Below are positions 10,948 to 20,324 of a stretch of 64,000 nucleotides of DNA, one piece after another. The notes beneath the pieces are model-generated. The model saw only the letters and a list, made by a program, of their open reading frames with translations. It was not told where the DNA came from and did no database searches. The DNA is taken from the NCBI RefSeq assembly GCF_000473065.1, contig NZ_AXAZ01000010.1:62001-126000 (forward strand), read 5' to 3'. Numbering within the stretch: the first letter of the stretch is position 1; each line of letters starts with the position of its first letter. This stretch comes from Bradyrhizobium sp. WSM1743 (GTDB lineage: Bacteria > Pseudomonadota > Alphaproteobacteria > Rhizobiales > Xanthobacteraceae). Made by a program: the position numbers and the translations under genes.

Positions 10948-11033
10948 CGTCATTGCGAGAAGCATAGAGACTAAGCAATCCAGAGTCCCTCCGCAGAGGC
11001 AGACTGGATTGCTTCGCTCCGCTCGCAATGACG
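10948..11033. repeat. Palindromic intergenic repeat, family A
   Basis: Starts CGTCATTGCGAGAAGC and ends GCTCGCAATGACG. Internal arms AAGCAATCCAGA / GACTGGATTGCTTCG fold into a second stem. Related copies lie at 14817-14887 and 44563-44649. It follows the adenosine kinase stop by 17 bp. Confidence 0.85.
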
Positions 11034-11065
11034 ATCTTGATAGACGCTCGCGCCTCACTCTCTGC

Positions 11066-11168
11066 TGTCATCGCCCGGCTTGACCGGGCGATCCAGTACG
11101 TCGAGACGTCAGTGGTTCATCGAGAAGCCGCGGCGTACTGGATCCCCCGCTTTCGCGGGGGATGACAG
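11066..11168. repeat. Palindromic intergenic repeat, family B
   Basis: Starts TGTCATCGCCCGGCTTGACC and ends GCGGGGGATGACAG, with CCAGTACG / CGTACTGG arms. Other copies are at 41323-41427 and 48284-48387. It lies 33 bp after a family A element, so two repeat types are stacked in one convergent gap. Confidence 0.85.
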
Positions 11169-11203
11169 TCGTGTGTGGTGAGAGCCGTGCGCGAAGTCGT
11201 CTC

Positions 11204-12400
11204 TCACGCCGCCTTCTGCCCGCTTCCAGCAGCATCCAGCCCGGCATAGACCCCGCGCTCGAATCCCGCGAACGCCTCCAGGCATTTCGCATCGGCGAAC
11301 GGCAACAGCTGCATCAGGATCACGCCGGTGACGTCGCGTGCCGGATCGATCCAGTAATAGGTGTTGGCGAGGCCTGCCCAGGCGAGGCTGCCCGCGCTGC
11401 GACCTTCGCCCGTCTTGGCGGTGTTGATCATGAAGCTGAGGCCCCACTTCTTCACCTGCTCCGGATAGAGATCGACATCGTTGGTGTACATCGGCGCCGC
11501 CGTGGTCATCTTGCCCATGGCGAGGTCGCCGATGTGGTTCTGCCCCATCGTTGCGACCGTCTCGGCCTTCAGCACCTGGTTGCCATTGCCGCGGCCCTTG
11601 TTGAGAATCATCTGGGTGAACTTGATGTAGTCGGCCGCGGTCGAATAGAGGCCGCCGCCGCCCATGTGGAATTCCGGATTCTGCTCGAGCTCGAACGGGA
11701 TCGATGCGAGCTGGCCGTCCTCGCCGCGCGCATGCATGCCAACGAGGCGTTTGCGCATGTCGTCGGTGATCTTGAACGCGGTGTCGCGCATGCCGAGCGG
11801 GGTGAACAGATTGTCGTGCAGATAGGTATCGAGCCGCTTGCCGCTGACGGCTTCCACCGCCTTGCCGACGAAATCGATGTTGGTGCCGTATTCCCAGCGC
11901 GTGCCGGGGTCGGTCATAATAGGCGTCTTCAGTGCCGCATTCTGGCAGGTGGTGATGGCGGGAATGCCGTTCTTGTCCAGATAGACCGCGAGATCGCCGT
12001 TCCACATATTGTAGCAGAAGCCGGCGGTGTGGGTCATGAGCTGGCGCAACGTGATCGGCCCCTTGCCCGGACGTAACTTAGCCTCGCCCTTGGCATCAAA
12101 ACCTTCGAGCACCTGCGGATTGGCGAGATCGGGCAGCACATCGCCGATCGGCGCATCCAGCGACAGCTTGCCCTGCTCGACCAGCTGCATCGCGCCCGCC
12201 GATGTCACCGCCTTCGTCATCGACGCGATCCAGAACACGCTGTCGATTGTCATCGCATCAGGCTTGGACAGGTCGCGCTTGCCGAATGCGCCCTGATACA
12301 GCACGTCGTTTCCGCTGGCCGCGATGGCGACGACGCCCGGAATCTCCTTGGTCTCGCTCTTCTGACGCAGAATCTCATCGATCTGTGCTTGGCTTTGCAT
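11204..12400 (-). CDS. Serine hydrolase, class C beta-lactamase-like
   Basis: 398-residue penicillin-binding-protein-like serine hydrolase. The nucleophile motif S60-M-T-K63 is clear, and a Tyr-Asn (CYNMWN) near residue 130 matches the second motif. No signal peptide is visible at the N-terminus (MQSQAQIDEILRQKSETKEI), so it is probably a cytoplasmic esterase such as the EstB/LpqH type and not a periplasmic beta-lactamase. The physiological substrate is unknown. It stands alone between a repeat-filled gap and a 350-bp gap. Confidence 0.87.
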   Translation of the reverse strand: MQSQAQIDEILRQKSETKEIPGVVAIAASGNDVLYQGAFGKRDLSKPDAMTIDSVFWIASMTKAVTSAGAMQLVEQGKLSLDAPIGDVLPDLANPQVLEGFDAKGEAKLRPGKGPITLRQLMTHTAGFCYNMWNGDLAVYLDKNGIPAITTCQNAALKTPIMTDPGTRWEYGTNIDFVGKAVEAVSGKRLDTYLHDNLFTPLGMRDTAFKITDDMRKRLVGMHARGEDGQLASIPFELEQNPEFHMGGGGLYSTAADYIKFTQMILNKGRGNGNQVLKAETVATMGQNHIGDLAMGKMTTAAPMYTNDVDLYPEQVKKWGLSFMINTAKTGEGRSAGSLAWAGLANTYYWIDPARDVTGVILMQLLPFADAKCLEAFAGFERGVYAGLDAAGSGQKAA

Positions 12401-12749
12401 GGGGTTTCCTCAGGTTTGATTATTGTTGGAAGTGATCGATTGTCCTCCCGCATGCCCGGCGCGGCAAGCGCATCCATGGACCTGCGCTGGTCGCGATGTC
12501 GTGACTTGACGGTTTTGGTCCCACGCAGGACGACAACGGGACTGAACGGTGACGCCCTCTCACAATCTGTGGTGGATAGCCGGACTTCGCCCTCACCTGA
12601 GACGGGCTCCAGGCGATATGTTTCGTGAGTTTTCGGACACCTGAAACATTTCGTGAGCTGCCACGTTCAGCACCCGGTCCGATCCATGGGCCGATTAAGA
12701 CTTGATGCAAATGTTGCCGGCCATGGATGGGCGGCGAGGGGGACCTCAG
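12401..12749. other. Intergenic stretch with a small inverted and direct repeat
   Basis: No convincing gene. It contains the promoter side of two divergent genes. ATGTTTC (12618-12624) and GAAACAT (12643-12649) are inverted, and TTTCGTGAG occurs twice (from 12621 and from 12650). These could be an operator, but there is no regulator alongside. Confidence 0.4.
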
Positions 12750-13070
12750 ATGATTTCGACCTGGAGCGAATGGAAGCGCTATCCCCGTCCGGGACGCGGC
12801 GAGAACCTGGAGGCGCCGATTTCGCCCGGCATTTACGAGGTCCGCGTCGCCGGCACCGGCGCACTCTATTCCTTCGGCGCCGTCGACAATCTGGCGCAGG
12901 CGCTGGCGCTGCTGCCGGTCGGCTCAAAATCCTGGTTCGGCCGTCGCGACACCTCTCATGTCCCTGATCTCGAATATCGGACGTGCGCGACATCCACCAA
13001 GGCGGACGCCAAGGCCGCGGCCGAGCGTATGATCGGCCGCCGCGAGACCTATATGAGCGGCGCGGCCTGA
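12750..13070 (+). CDS. Small conserved protein of unknown function
   Basis: 106 residues starting MISTWSEWKRYPRPGRGENL; a GAGGGGG ribosome site lies about eight bases upstream of 12750. An in-frame extension to 12702 adds 16 residues without support. The sequence has GIYEVRV, a Y-S-F-G core, and W-F-G-R-R, reminiscent of GIY-YIG-like small domains in the GIYEVR turn, but the catalytic pattern is not complete. No signal peptide or membrane helix. Function unknown. Confidence 0.65.
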   Translation: MISTWSEWKRYPRPGRGENLEAPISPGIYEVRVAGTGALYSFGAVDNLAQALALLPVGSKSWFGRRDTSHVPDLEYRTCATSTKADAKAAAERMIGRRETYMSGAA

Positions 13071-13253
13071 CCAAACTTAAGATCGCGCAGAGCTGCTTCC
13101 GCGCTCACGGTGCCGACCTCTCCCTGCTGGGGAGAGGTGAAGAACGGGCCGCTCCCGACCTTGGCTATCAGCAGATGTGCGTTGCGGGGCGGTGCATTGC
13201 GCGCCGTCTGTCCCTATATTCCGGCCCGATCCGATCGCCCAGGGAGAAATGCC

Positions 13254-14747
13254 ATGACCCAGACCGCCGCCGCCCGCGCCACGCAAGCCACCGCCACCCT
13301 GCGCGACCGGTTGAAGGACCCTTCGCTCTTGAAGGAGGCCTGCTACATCGACGGCGCCTGGGTCGGCACGCCGGTCTTTGCCGTCAACAATCCCGCCACC
13401 GGCGTCGAGCTCGCAAAGGTCCCGCAGCTTGGTGCGGATGATACCACCAAGGCGGTTGAAGCCGCCGAGCGCGCCTTTCCGGCCTGGGCCAAGCATACCG
13501 CCAAGCAGCGCTCCAACATCTTGCGCAAATGGTTCGAGCTGATCGTCGCCAACCGCGAGGATCTCGCGCTGATCCTCACCTCCGAGCAGGGCAAGCCGCT
13601 CACCGAGGCACTCGGCGAGGTCGATATCGGCGCCGCCTATATCGAGTTCTTCGCCGAGGAAGCGAGGCGCGTCTATGGCGAGACCATCCCGACGCAGCGG
13701 CCCGATGCGCGCCTGCTCGCGATCAAGCAGCCGATCGGCGTCTGCGGCGCGATCACGCCGTGGAATTTCCCGAACTCGATGATCACGCGAAAGGTTTCGC
13801 CGGCACTCGCAGCCGGCTGCACCGTGGTGCTCAAGCCCGCCAACGAGACGCCGCTGTCGGCGCTGGCGCTCGCCGTGCTCGCCGAGAAGGCCGGCATCCC
13901 CAAGGGCGTACTCAACATCATCACCGGTGACGCGCCGCCGATCGGCAAGGTGCTGTGCGAGCATCCGGCCGTTCGCTTCGTCGGCTTCACCGGCTCGACC
14001 GCCGTCGGCAAGATCCTCTATCAGCAGGCCTCGGTCGGCGTGAAGCGGCTCGGCCTGGAGCTCGGCGGCAACGCACCGTTCATCGTGTTCGACGACGCCG
14101 ACATCGATGCGGCGGTCGAAGGCGCGATCGTCTCCAAGTATCGCAACATGGGCCAGACCTGCGTCTGCGCCAACCGCATCTATGCCCAGGACAAGATCTA
14201 CGACGAGTTCGTGCAGAAGCTGTCCAAGAAGGTCGCGGCGATGAAGATCGGCGACGGCACCGAGAGCGGCGTCACGCAAGGGCCCCTGATCAACATGAAG
14301 GCGGTCGACAAGGTCGAACGTCACATCGCCGACGCCGTCAAGCGCGGCGCCAAGGTCGTCACCGGCGGCAAGCGCAGCGAGCTCGGCCGCTCGTTCTTCG
14401 AGCCGACGGTGCTCGCCGACGTCAAGCCGGACTCGCTGGTGTCGCAAGAAGAAACCTTCGGCCCGCTCGCGCCGGTGATCCGCTTCAAGGACGAGGCTGA
14501 CGTCATCGCGATGTGCAACGCCTCGCCGTTCGGCCTCGCCTCCTATTTCTATTCCCGCGACCTCGGCCGCGTGTGGCGCGTCGCCGAAGCGCTGGAATCA
14601 GGCATGGTCGGCGTCAACACCGGCCTGATCACCACCGAAGTCGCGCCCTTCGGCGGCGTCAAGGAAAGCGGCCTCGGCCGCGAAGGCTCGCATCACGGCA
14701 TGGAAGAATATGTCGAGATCAAATACGTGATGATGGCGGGGGTGTGA
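13254..14747 (+). CDS. gabD: NAD(P)-dependent succinate-semialdehyde dehydrogenase
   Basis: Aldehyde dehydrogenase superfamily enzyme, 497 residues from the ATG at 13254, which has AGGGAGA six bases upstream. The catalytic Cys is in GQTCVCANR, the general-base Glu in LELGGNAPF, and the cofactor loop in FTGSTAVGK. The C-terminus SGLGREGSHHG-x-EEY is the GabD signature. It oxidises succinate semialdehyde to succinate in GABA-type degradation; the preferred cofactor is not readable with certainty. A single family D-like arm precedes the gene at about 13110-13140. No operon partner. Confidence 0.92.
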   Translation: MTQTAAARATQATATLRDRLKDPSLLKEACYIDGAWVGTPVFAVNNPATGVELAKVPQLGADDTTKAVEAAERAFPAWAKHTAKQRSNILRKWFELIVANREDLALILTSEQGKPLTEALGEVDIGAAYIEFFAEEARRVYGETIPTQRPDARLLAIKQPIGVCGAITPWNFPNSMITRKVSPALAAGCTVVLKPANETPLSALALAVLAEKAGIPKGVLNIITGDAPPIGKVLCEHPAVRFVGFTGSTAVGKILYQQASVGVKRLGLELGGNAPFIVFDDADIDAAVEGAIVSKYRNMGQTCVCANRIYAQDKIYDEFVQKLSKKVAAMKIGDGTESGVTQGPLINMKAVDKVERHIADAVKRGAKVVTGGKRSELGRSFFEPTVLADVKPDSLVSQEETFGPLAPVIRFKDEADVIAMCNASPFGLASYFYSRDLGRVWRVAEALESGMVGVNTGLITTEVAPFGGVKESGLGREGSHHGMEEYVEIKYVMMAGV

Positions 14748-14816
14748 GGGCGCCGCAGGTACCACCGCGAATGTGAGCTAGGCGGGAATGCTGGAGAGGC
14801 ACACTTGGCCTCTCCA

Positions 14817-14887
14817 CGTCATTGCGAGCGCAGCGAAGCATCCCTCGCGGAAAGACTCTGGATTGCTTCGCTGCGCTCGCAATGGCG
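14817..14887. repeat. Palindromic intergenic repeat, family A
   Basis: CGTCATTGCGAGCGCAGCGA at the left and GCTGCGCTCGCAATGGCG at the right form the outer stem; CTGGATTGCTTCG is the family A core. It sits between the converging gabD and purC genes, where it could serve as a bidirectional stop. Confidence 0.85.
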
Positions 14888-14909
14888 GAGCGCGCGGTGG
14901 CAGCGAGGC

Positions 14910-15824
14910 CTAAATCTTCAGCTTTTTCCCCGTCACGCGCCGATACGCTTCCAGATACCGCTTGCTGGTTGCATCGACCACGCTCGCGGGCAGTGGCGGC
15001 GGTGGAGCATCGCCGTTCCAGCGGCCGGCGCGGCGTTCGACGTCGAGATAGTCGCGCAAGGGTTGCTTGTCGAAGCTCGCCTGCGGCTGGCCGGGCTTGT
15101 AGGCATCCACCGCCCAGAAGCGCGAACTATCAGGCGTCATCACCTCATCGATGAGGATGATGCGGCCGTGCTTGTCGCGGCCGAACTCGAACTTGGTGTC
15201 GGCGATGATGATGCCCTGCTCGCGGGCGAGCTCCTCGCCGAGCGTGTAGATCGCGCGCGTCATGCTCTCCAGCGTGTAGGCGACCTCGTCGCCGACCACC
15301 TCGCGCATCTTCGCGATCGTGATGTTCTCGTCATGGCCGCTCTCGGCCTTGGTCGCCGGGCTGAAGATGGCGGGCTCCAGCTTCTCGCTCTCGACGAGGC
15401 CTGCCTTCAGCTTCTCGCCGGCCAGCGTGCCGCTCGCGGCATATTCCTTCCAGGCGGAGCCCGAGAGATAGCCGCGGATCACGCACTCGATCGGGAACAC
15501 GGTGGTCCGCTTGCACAGCATGGCGCGGCCGAGGATCTCGGCGCGGTGCGGTTTCAACGCCGGCACGGCCGCAACGATCTCGTCGGTGTCGGCGCTGATC
15601 ATGTGATGCGGCACCACGCCTTCGAGCTCGTTGAACCAGAACGCGCTGATCTGCGTCAGCACCGCGCCCTTCATCGGGATGGTCTCGCCCATCACGACGT
15701 CGAAGGCGCTGATGCGGTCGGTGGTGACGAGCAGCAGGCGGTCATCGTCGACGGCATAGATGTCGCGCACCTTGCCGCGTCCGATCTTGGGCAGGGGCAG
15801 GTCGCTGGAGAGCATGGTGGTCAT
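14910..15824 (-). CDS. purC: SAICAR synthetase (phosphoribosylaminoimidazole-succinocarboxamide synthase)
   Basis: Purine biosynthesis enzyme joining CAIR and aspartate with ATP. About 304 residues from the ATG at 15824 ([20 protein letters not shown]). The N-terminal [20 protein letters not shown] and the ATP-grasp-like [16 protein letters not shown] segment are family signatures. The frame is open upstream to 15875, but that extension is Ala/Pro-rich and unlikely. It is the longer PurC type ending YRRVTGKKL, not the short Gram-positive form. Other pur genes are not in the window. Confidence 0.96.
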   Translation of the reverse strand: MTTMLSSDLPLPKIGRGKVRDIYAVDDDRLLLVTTDRISAFDVVMGETIPMKGAVLTQISAFWFNELEGVVPHHMISADTDEIVAAVPALKPHRAEILGRAMLCKRTTVFPIECVIRGYLSGSAWKEYAASGTLAGEKLKAGLVESEKLEPAIFSPATKAESGHDENITIAKMREVVGDEVAYTLESMTRAIYTLGEELAREQGIIIADTKFEFGRDKHGRIILIDEVMTPDSSRFWAVDAYKPGQPQASFDKQPLRDYLDVERRAGRWNGDAPPPPLPASVVDATSKRYLEAYRRVTGKKLKI

Positions 15825-15884
15825 CGGCAGATCTTTCGCAGGACGTCGGGCGGCGCCCGATGGCGCAGCCGGCACCGGATTAGC

Positions 15885-16802
15885 CTATTCCGGCAGCGGA
15901 ATGAACTCGTGTTCCTGCGGAACTGCGGCGAAGCGGCCGGTTTTCCAGTCCTGCTTGGCCTGCTCGATCCGCTCCTTGCTGGAGGAGACGAAATTCCACC
16001 AGATGTGGCGCGGGCCTTCCAGCGCATCGCCGCCGAGAAACATCATCCGTGTCGCCTTCAGCGCCTTCACGGTGATGCGGTCGCCGGGTCGGAAGATCAG
16101 CAGCCGCGGCCCCTCGTAACGTTCGTTCGCGATCTCGACCTCGCCGTCAACCAGGTAAATCGCGCGCTCCTCATGATCGGGATCGAGCGGCACGGTCGCG
16201 CCCGCGACCGCCGTGACCTCGGTGTAGAACCAGGGCGACACCATCGACACGGGCGAGGCGATGCCGAAGGACGAGCCCGCGATCACGCGTGCGGTAAAAT
16301 CGCGCTCGGAGATCATCGGCAAGTCGCCCGCCGCATAATGCTGGAACGACGGCGCGATCTCTTCCGATCCGGCCGGCAGTGCGATCCAGCTTTGCAGTCC
16401 CAGCATCTTCTGGCCCGAGGCGCGCTGCGCATCCGGCGTGCGCTCGGAATGGGCGATGCCGCGCCCCGCCGTCATCAGGTTCATCGCGCCCGGCGCGATC
16501 TCCTGGACATTGCCCTCGCTGTCGCGATGCATGATCATGCCGTCGAAAAGGTAAGTGACGGTGGCAAGCCCGATATGCGGATGCGGCCGCACGTCCATGC
16601 CCTTGCCGGAGACGAACTGCACCGGTCCGAAATGATCGAAGAAGATGAAGGGCCCGACCATCTGCCGCTTGCCATGCGGCAACGCGCGGCGCACCGCGAA
16701 TCCGTCGCCGAGATCGCGCGTGCGAGGCACGATGACGAGATCGAGCGCATCACAGGACATGGGATCGCCGAGCACGGGATCGTTGGAGGGCTGCCAGCTC
16801 AT
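15885..16802 (-). CDS. Pirin family protein
   Basis: Bicupin protein, 305 residues from the ATG at 16802 (MSWQPSND), with AAGGAG nine bases upstream. The N-terminal cupin carries the metal-binding pattern HPHIG at the first site, a later His in DGMIMHRDSEG and His/Glu in GIAHSER, as in human pirin and YhhW. Pirins may act as quercetinases or redox sensors; the role here is unknown. It lies 60 bp upstream of purC on the same strand, though a functional link is not evident. Confidence 0.88.
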   Translation of the reverse strand: MSWQPSNDPVLGDPMSCDALDLVIVPRTRDLGDGFAVRRALPHGKRQMVGPFIFFDHFGPVQFVSGKGMDVRPHPHIGLATVTYLFDGMIMHRDSEGNVQEIAPGAMNLMTAGRGIAHSERTPDAQRASGQKMLGLQSWIALPAGSEEIAPSFQHYAAGDLPMISERDFTARVIAGSSFGIASPVSMVSPWFYTEVTAVAGATVPLDPDHEERAIYLVDGEVEIANERYEGPRLLIFRPGDRITVKALKATRMMFLGGDALEGPRHIWWNFVSSSKERIEQAKQDWKTGRFAAVPQEHEFIPLPE

Positions 16803-16998
16803 GGGTGGACTCCTTTTTGGCTTTCTTGGACAGGAGCCTAGCAGGATTTGGCGCCGTCGTCGCGGCAAGGGCCGCTCCTCAAACTCCACTGTCATGCCCC
16901 GGCCTAACCGGGGCATCTGGTGCGCGACGTGGTGGCCGCCACGCGCGAGAAGGGGAAGCTGGCGGGGGCGAATTGAGCGGAGCGCCGTCCTCTTCTTC

Positions 16999-17194
16999 CT
17001 TCTCCCCTTGTGGGAGAAGGTGGCATAGGCGGCCTTTAGGCCGCCGTTCTTAAGAACGCCGAAGCGTAGCTTCGGCTATGCCGCCGGATGAGGGGCCTCT
17101 CTCCGCAAATGCAACTGCGAGATGCTCTGGCCGAGAGAGACCCCTCACCCGGCTGCGCTTCGCGCATCCACCCTCTCCCACAAGGGGAGAGGGT
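16999..17194. repeat. Composite palindromic repeat, family D
   Basis: Left arm TCTCCCCTTGTGGGAGAAGG, right arm CCCTCTCCCACAAGGGGAGA. Internal hairpins include GGCGGCCTTTAGGCCGCC and GAGGGGCCTCTCTCC / GAGAGAGACCCCTC. A half copy of a family B element (CCCCGGCCTAACCGGGG) lies just left, near 16897-16913. Fills the pirin-PrpD gap. Confidence 0.85.
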
Positions 17195-17214
17195 GCAGCA
17201 TGCGTGTGGCCAGC

Positions 17215-18585
17215 CTATTGCCTCCCCAATTCCGTCGCCTTGGCCACGCGATCGAACCGCTCCAGCGTCATGATCGCATCGGCAAACTTTTCCGCGCGCG
17301 CGTTCAGCACGGGGCGGGCCAGCGTCAGGAACTTCTGCTGCATCGCCTGCGTGTCCGGGAACGAGGTCGGCTCTCCGGACGGATCGGCATAGAGCCGCTC
17401 ATGCACACCATCGTCCGTGGTGATGCTCACGCGCGCGCCAAAGGGATGGGTGCGGCCGATCTCGAGGCGGTCGTCCTGCACCACGTCGAACTTGTCGGCG
17501 AGCGCGTCGATGGCGGCATCGCCGAGGCGGTTGTAATCGTCCCAGCCGAACGAGCCCTGGTCGAGCGCGAGCGCGCCGGTGAAGAACATCGAGAACTGGC
17601 CGCCGACGATCGAGCGCGGATGCCGCTTGGTCGCGGCATCGCCGGTCAGCGTGATGCCGTTGCGATGCAGGCCGATCTCGACACGCTTGACCTGGTCGGG
17701 CGTCAGATTGTGCTCGCGCCGCATCGCGATCAGCGCGTCGATCGCGGCGTGGGTGTAGCGGCAGCTCGGATAAGGCTTTACGCCGATCTTCATCGTCTCA
17801 TAGCTCTTGCCGAGCTCGGCGACCGCCTTGTCCGGATGCGCGTCGTCGGTGTAGCCGGCGAGCAGGCCGTGCTTGCCCTCGACCGACTCGGTCGCGCCGA
17901 CGAAATCGTTGCGCGCCAGCGTCGCGGCGATCACGCCGTTCATCGCGGCGGCACCGACCTGGTAGCGCTTGTTCCAGGCGCCATTGACCAAAAACTGCAG
18001 CGAACCCGCGGCCTGGCTGCCGGAGACGCCGAACGCAGCGATCAGCTGCTTCTCGGACAGGCCAAGCAGCTTGCCGGCCGCCGCAGCCGCGCCATAGGTG
18101 CCGGCGGTCGCGGTCGGGTGGAAGCCGCGCGCGTAATGCGAGGTCGGATCGAGCGCGTTGCCGAGCCGGCAGCAGACCTCGTAGCCGGCAACGATCGCCG
18201 TCAGCACCTCGCGGCCCGATGCGCCGACCATCTCGCCGACCGCGAAGGCGGCCGGAACCACCGGCGCGCTCGGATGCAGCGAGGAATCGGCGTGGGTATC
18301 GTCGAAATCGAGGGAATGGCCGAGCGCGCCGTTGAGCAGCGCGGCAATTGCCGGTGTCCAGGTCTTGCTGTCGCCGAACACGGTGGACTCGCCCCTGGTG
18401 TCGAGCGCCAGCGCCTCCAGCATCTTCAGCATCGACGGGGTCGATTCCGCCTCGCGCCTCGCTCGGATCGCGCTGCCGAGGAAGTCCAGCGTCAGCACTT
18501 TTGCGCGCTCCAGCACCTCCGCCGGAATATCCTGGTATTTCAGGTTGAAGACGTAGGCAGCGAGCGTTGCGGTTTCGTGGGCCAT
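17215..18585 (-). CDS. MmgE/PrpD family protein
   Basis: 456-residue protein of the 2-methylcitrate dehydratase/iminodisuccinate epimerase family. Typical features are LGHSLDFDDTH (about residues 87-97), the G-F-H-P-T-A stretch (about 153-158), and KPYPSCRYTHAAIDAL near 272. These enzymes dehydrate or epimerise tricarboxylates; PrpD proper works in propionate breakdown, but many paralogs have other substrates, and no prpBC genes lie nearby. A lone transcription unit, divergent from the FUSC gene. Confidence 0.88.
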   Translation of the reverse strand: MAHETATLAAYVFNLKYQDIPAEVLERAKVLTLDFLGSAIRARREAESTPSMLKMLEALALDTRGESTVFGDSKTWTPAIAALLNGALGHSLDFDDTHADSSLHPSAPVVPAAFAVGEMVGASGREVLTAIVAGYEVCCRLGNALDPTSHYARGFHPTATAGTYGAAAAAGKLLGLSEKQLIAAFGVSGSQAAGSLQFLVNGAWNKRYQVGAAAMNGVIAATLARNDFVGATESVEGKHGLLAGYTDDAHPDKAVAELGKSYETMKIGVKPYPSCRYTHAAIDALIAMRREHNLTPDQVKRVEIGLHRNGITLTGDAATKRHPRSIVGGQFSMFFTGALALDQGSFGWDDYNRLGDAAIDALADKFDVVQDDRLEIGRTHPFGARVSITTDDGVHERLYADPSGEPTSFPDTQAMQQKFLTLARPVLNARAEKFADAIMTLERFDRVAKATELGRQ

Positions 18586-18707
18586 CGTGTTTCCTCGTTT
18601 TGGCCGGCAAGTTAGGCGGGCTGATTTGGCCTTTCAAGCGGCCTTGCGGCCGCGGGCATCAGCTATGCTTTTGCCTTCGTATGAGGATCGGACCGGGATA
18701 GTCAGGC

Positions 18708-19823
18708 ATGGCATTCGCAGGGAAGGTGTTCGAGCGGATCCGGTCGCGGCGCACGCAACTGGGGCTCGCGATCCGGGTCACGGTGGCCGCGACTGCGGCC
18801 TATGCCATCGCCACCGCGCTGCATCTCCTGTTGCCGCTCTGGGCGGTGCTGACCTCGCTGATCGTGACCCAGATGAGCGTTGGCCGCTCGCTGAAGGCGA
18901 CGCGCGACTACATGCTCGGCACCATCGGCGGCGCTGTGTATGGCGGCGCCATTGCGATCCTGATCCCCTATTCCAGCGAAGCCGGCCTTCTCGGCCTGCT
19001 CGTGCTCTCGGTCGCCCCGCTCGCCTTCGTCGCCGCGATCAATCCGAGCCTGAGCGCGGCCACGGTTACCGCCGTGATCGTGCTCCTGGTTCCGACCATG
19101 CATCACTCCGATCCCATGACCTCGGCGATCGATCGGGTCAGCGAGGTCGCGGTCGGCGCCGTCACGGGACTGCTGGTCTCGTTCCTGGTGCTGCCCTCGC
19201 GCGCGGTGCGACAGATCCGCGCCAGCGCGGCGACGCTGCTCGAGCTAATCGCGGATGCCTTCACCGAGCTGCTCGCGGGTCTCACGCGCGGCCGCGACAA
19301 CGACGCGCTGCACCGGATCCAGGACGGCATCGGCACGGCCATGGTCAGCCTCAATGCGATCGGCTCCGAAGCCGAGCGCGAGCGCGCCGCGCGCCTGTCG
19401 AGCGGACCGGATACCGGCCCGTTGTTGCGAACGATCCTGCGGCTGCGTCATGACGTCGTGATGATCGGCCGGGCGACCGTCGTGCCGCTGCCGATCGAGG
19501 TGCAGACGCGACTATCTGGCCCGCTGACGGAGGTCTCGATCGTGATCGCGCGCTTCCTGCGCTCGGCCGCCGCGGCCCTGCGCGAGGGCGCCGGCGCGCC
19601 GCCGATCCATCCCGTCCATGTCGCGCTCCAGCATTACGCCGAGGCGGTTGCCGCCGTCCGCCAGGACGGCCTGATCCGCGGCCAGCCCGGCGACACCGCC
19701 GAGCGGTTCTTCGCGATTGGCTTCTCTCTGGAGCAGATGCACCAGAACCTCTGCGATCTCGACCGCGTCGTCGGCGAATGGTCGGAAGCAGCGGCCGACA
19801 AGTCGGTGCGTGTGGCGGAGTGA
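18708..19823 (+). CDS. FUSC family inner-membrane protein (aromatic acid exporter-like)
   Basis: 371 residues with about six N-terminal hydrophobic segments (residues 20-165) and a long helical cytoplasmic C-terminus. The segment LWAVLTSLIVTQMSVGRSLK followed by G-T-I-G-G is characteristic of the FUSC/ArAE (AaeB, YccS) family. The full FUSC protein usually has two such membrane blocks; this one has only the N-terminal half, as many alphaproteobacterial members do. Export of aromatic acids is a family-level guess. The start is ATG at 18708 and the next gene starts 65 bp downstream. Confidence 0.82.
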   Translation: MAFAGKVFERIRSRRTQLGLAIRVTVAATAAYAIATALHLLLPLWAVLTSLIVTQMSVGRSLKATRDYMLGTIGGAVYGGAIAILIPYSSEAGLLGLLVLSVAPLAFVAAINPSLSAATVTAVIVLLVPTMHHSDPMTSAIDRVSEVAVGAVTGLLVSFLVLPSRAVRQIRASAATLLELIADAFTELLAGLTRGRDNDALHRIQDGIGTAMVSLNAIGSEAERERAARLSSGPDTGPLLRTILRLRHDVVMIGRATVVPLPIEVQTRLSGPLTEVSIVIARFLRSAAAALREGAGAPPIHPVHVALQHYAEAVAAVRQDGLIRGQPGDTAERFFAIGFSLEQMHQNLCDLDRVVGEWSEAAADKSVRVAE

Positions 19824-19887
19824 GCTAGCGCATGTCCTCGTGCCCGCAGGACAGGTCGACGAACTTGAGATGAGGAAAGGAGAGAGC

Positions 19888-20292
19888 ATGTTAGGCAACG
19901 CAACGGTAGCAACCCGGCTTCCGGCCAAAGACCTGAACCGCGCGCGGGCATTCTACTCCGAGAAACTCGGGCTCGAGCCGATTGAAGAGCGTGTGGGCGG
20001 GCTCCGCTATGTCTGCGCGGGAGGCGAGTTTGCGATATTCCTCTCCGCTGGAACGCAATCCGGCACGCACACGCAGATGGGCTGGGAAGTTGAGGATATC
20101 GAGGCAACCGTACGCGAGCTTCGCGCGCGCGGAGTGGAATTCGAGGAGTACGACCTGCCCGGCCTGAAGACGGTCGATGGCATAGCGGAGATTACCGGGA
20201 ATTATCCCAGTAAGGGCATCGGCGAGCGGGGCGCATGGTTTCGCGACAGCGAGGGTAACTTGCTGGGGATCGGGCAGCCGGTGCGAACGTGA
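19888..20292 (+). CDS. Glyoxalase/bleomycin-resistance (VOC) protein
   Basis: 134 residues from the ATG at 19888, with a strong AGGAAAGGAG upstream. The frame is open into the FUSC gene but those residues are out-of-frame shadow. It shows one VOC beta-alpha-beta-beta-beta unit pair: RLPAKDLNRARAFYSEKLGL at the start and WFRDSEGNLLGIGQP at the end, where Asp/Glu act as metal ligands in this fold. Function is not predictable; members include lactoylglutathione lyase-like and drug-binding proteins. Confidence 0.82.
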   Translation: MLGNATVATRLPAKDLNRARAFYSEKLGLEPIEERVGGLRYVCAGGEFAIFLSAGTQSGTHTQMGWEVEDIEATVRELRARGVEFEEYDLPGLKTVDGIAEITGNYPSKGIGERGAWFRDSEGNLLGIGQPVRT

Positions 20293-20324
20293 CGGGCTGC
20301 GTCGCCTGGGCGTGAACAGACGTC

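Noticed and set aside
10948..11168. CRISPR-like array
   Set aside because: Two different palindromic elements occur once each; there are no regularly spaced identical repeats with unique spacers and no cas genes.
11204..12400. Periplasmic beta-lactamase conferring resistance
   Set aside because: The SxxK is present but there is no signal peptide and the rest resembles EstB-type esterases, so a resistance role is not supported.
13077..14447. Minus-strand open frame opposite gabD
   Set aside because: Shadow of the aldehyde dehydrogenase; composition is Arg/Asp/Gly-rich and start has no Shine-Dalgarno.
14805..16841. Long plus-strand open frame (678 codons) opposite purC and pirin
   Set aside because: It is antisense to two clear genes; the predicted protein is His/Arg/Ala-rich without domain motifs, as expected from a high-GC shadow frame.
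17122..18615. Plus-strand 497-codon frame opposite the MmgE/PrpD gene
   Set aside because: Antisense shadow beginning in a repeat; the minus-strand protein has complete family motifs.
19717..19887. Longer N-terminus for the glyoxalase
   Set aside because: These codons overlap the FUSC gene and are not VOC-like; the ATG at 19888 has an excellent ribosome site.
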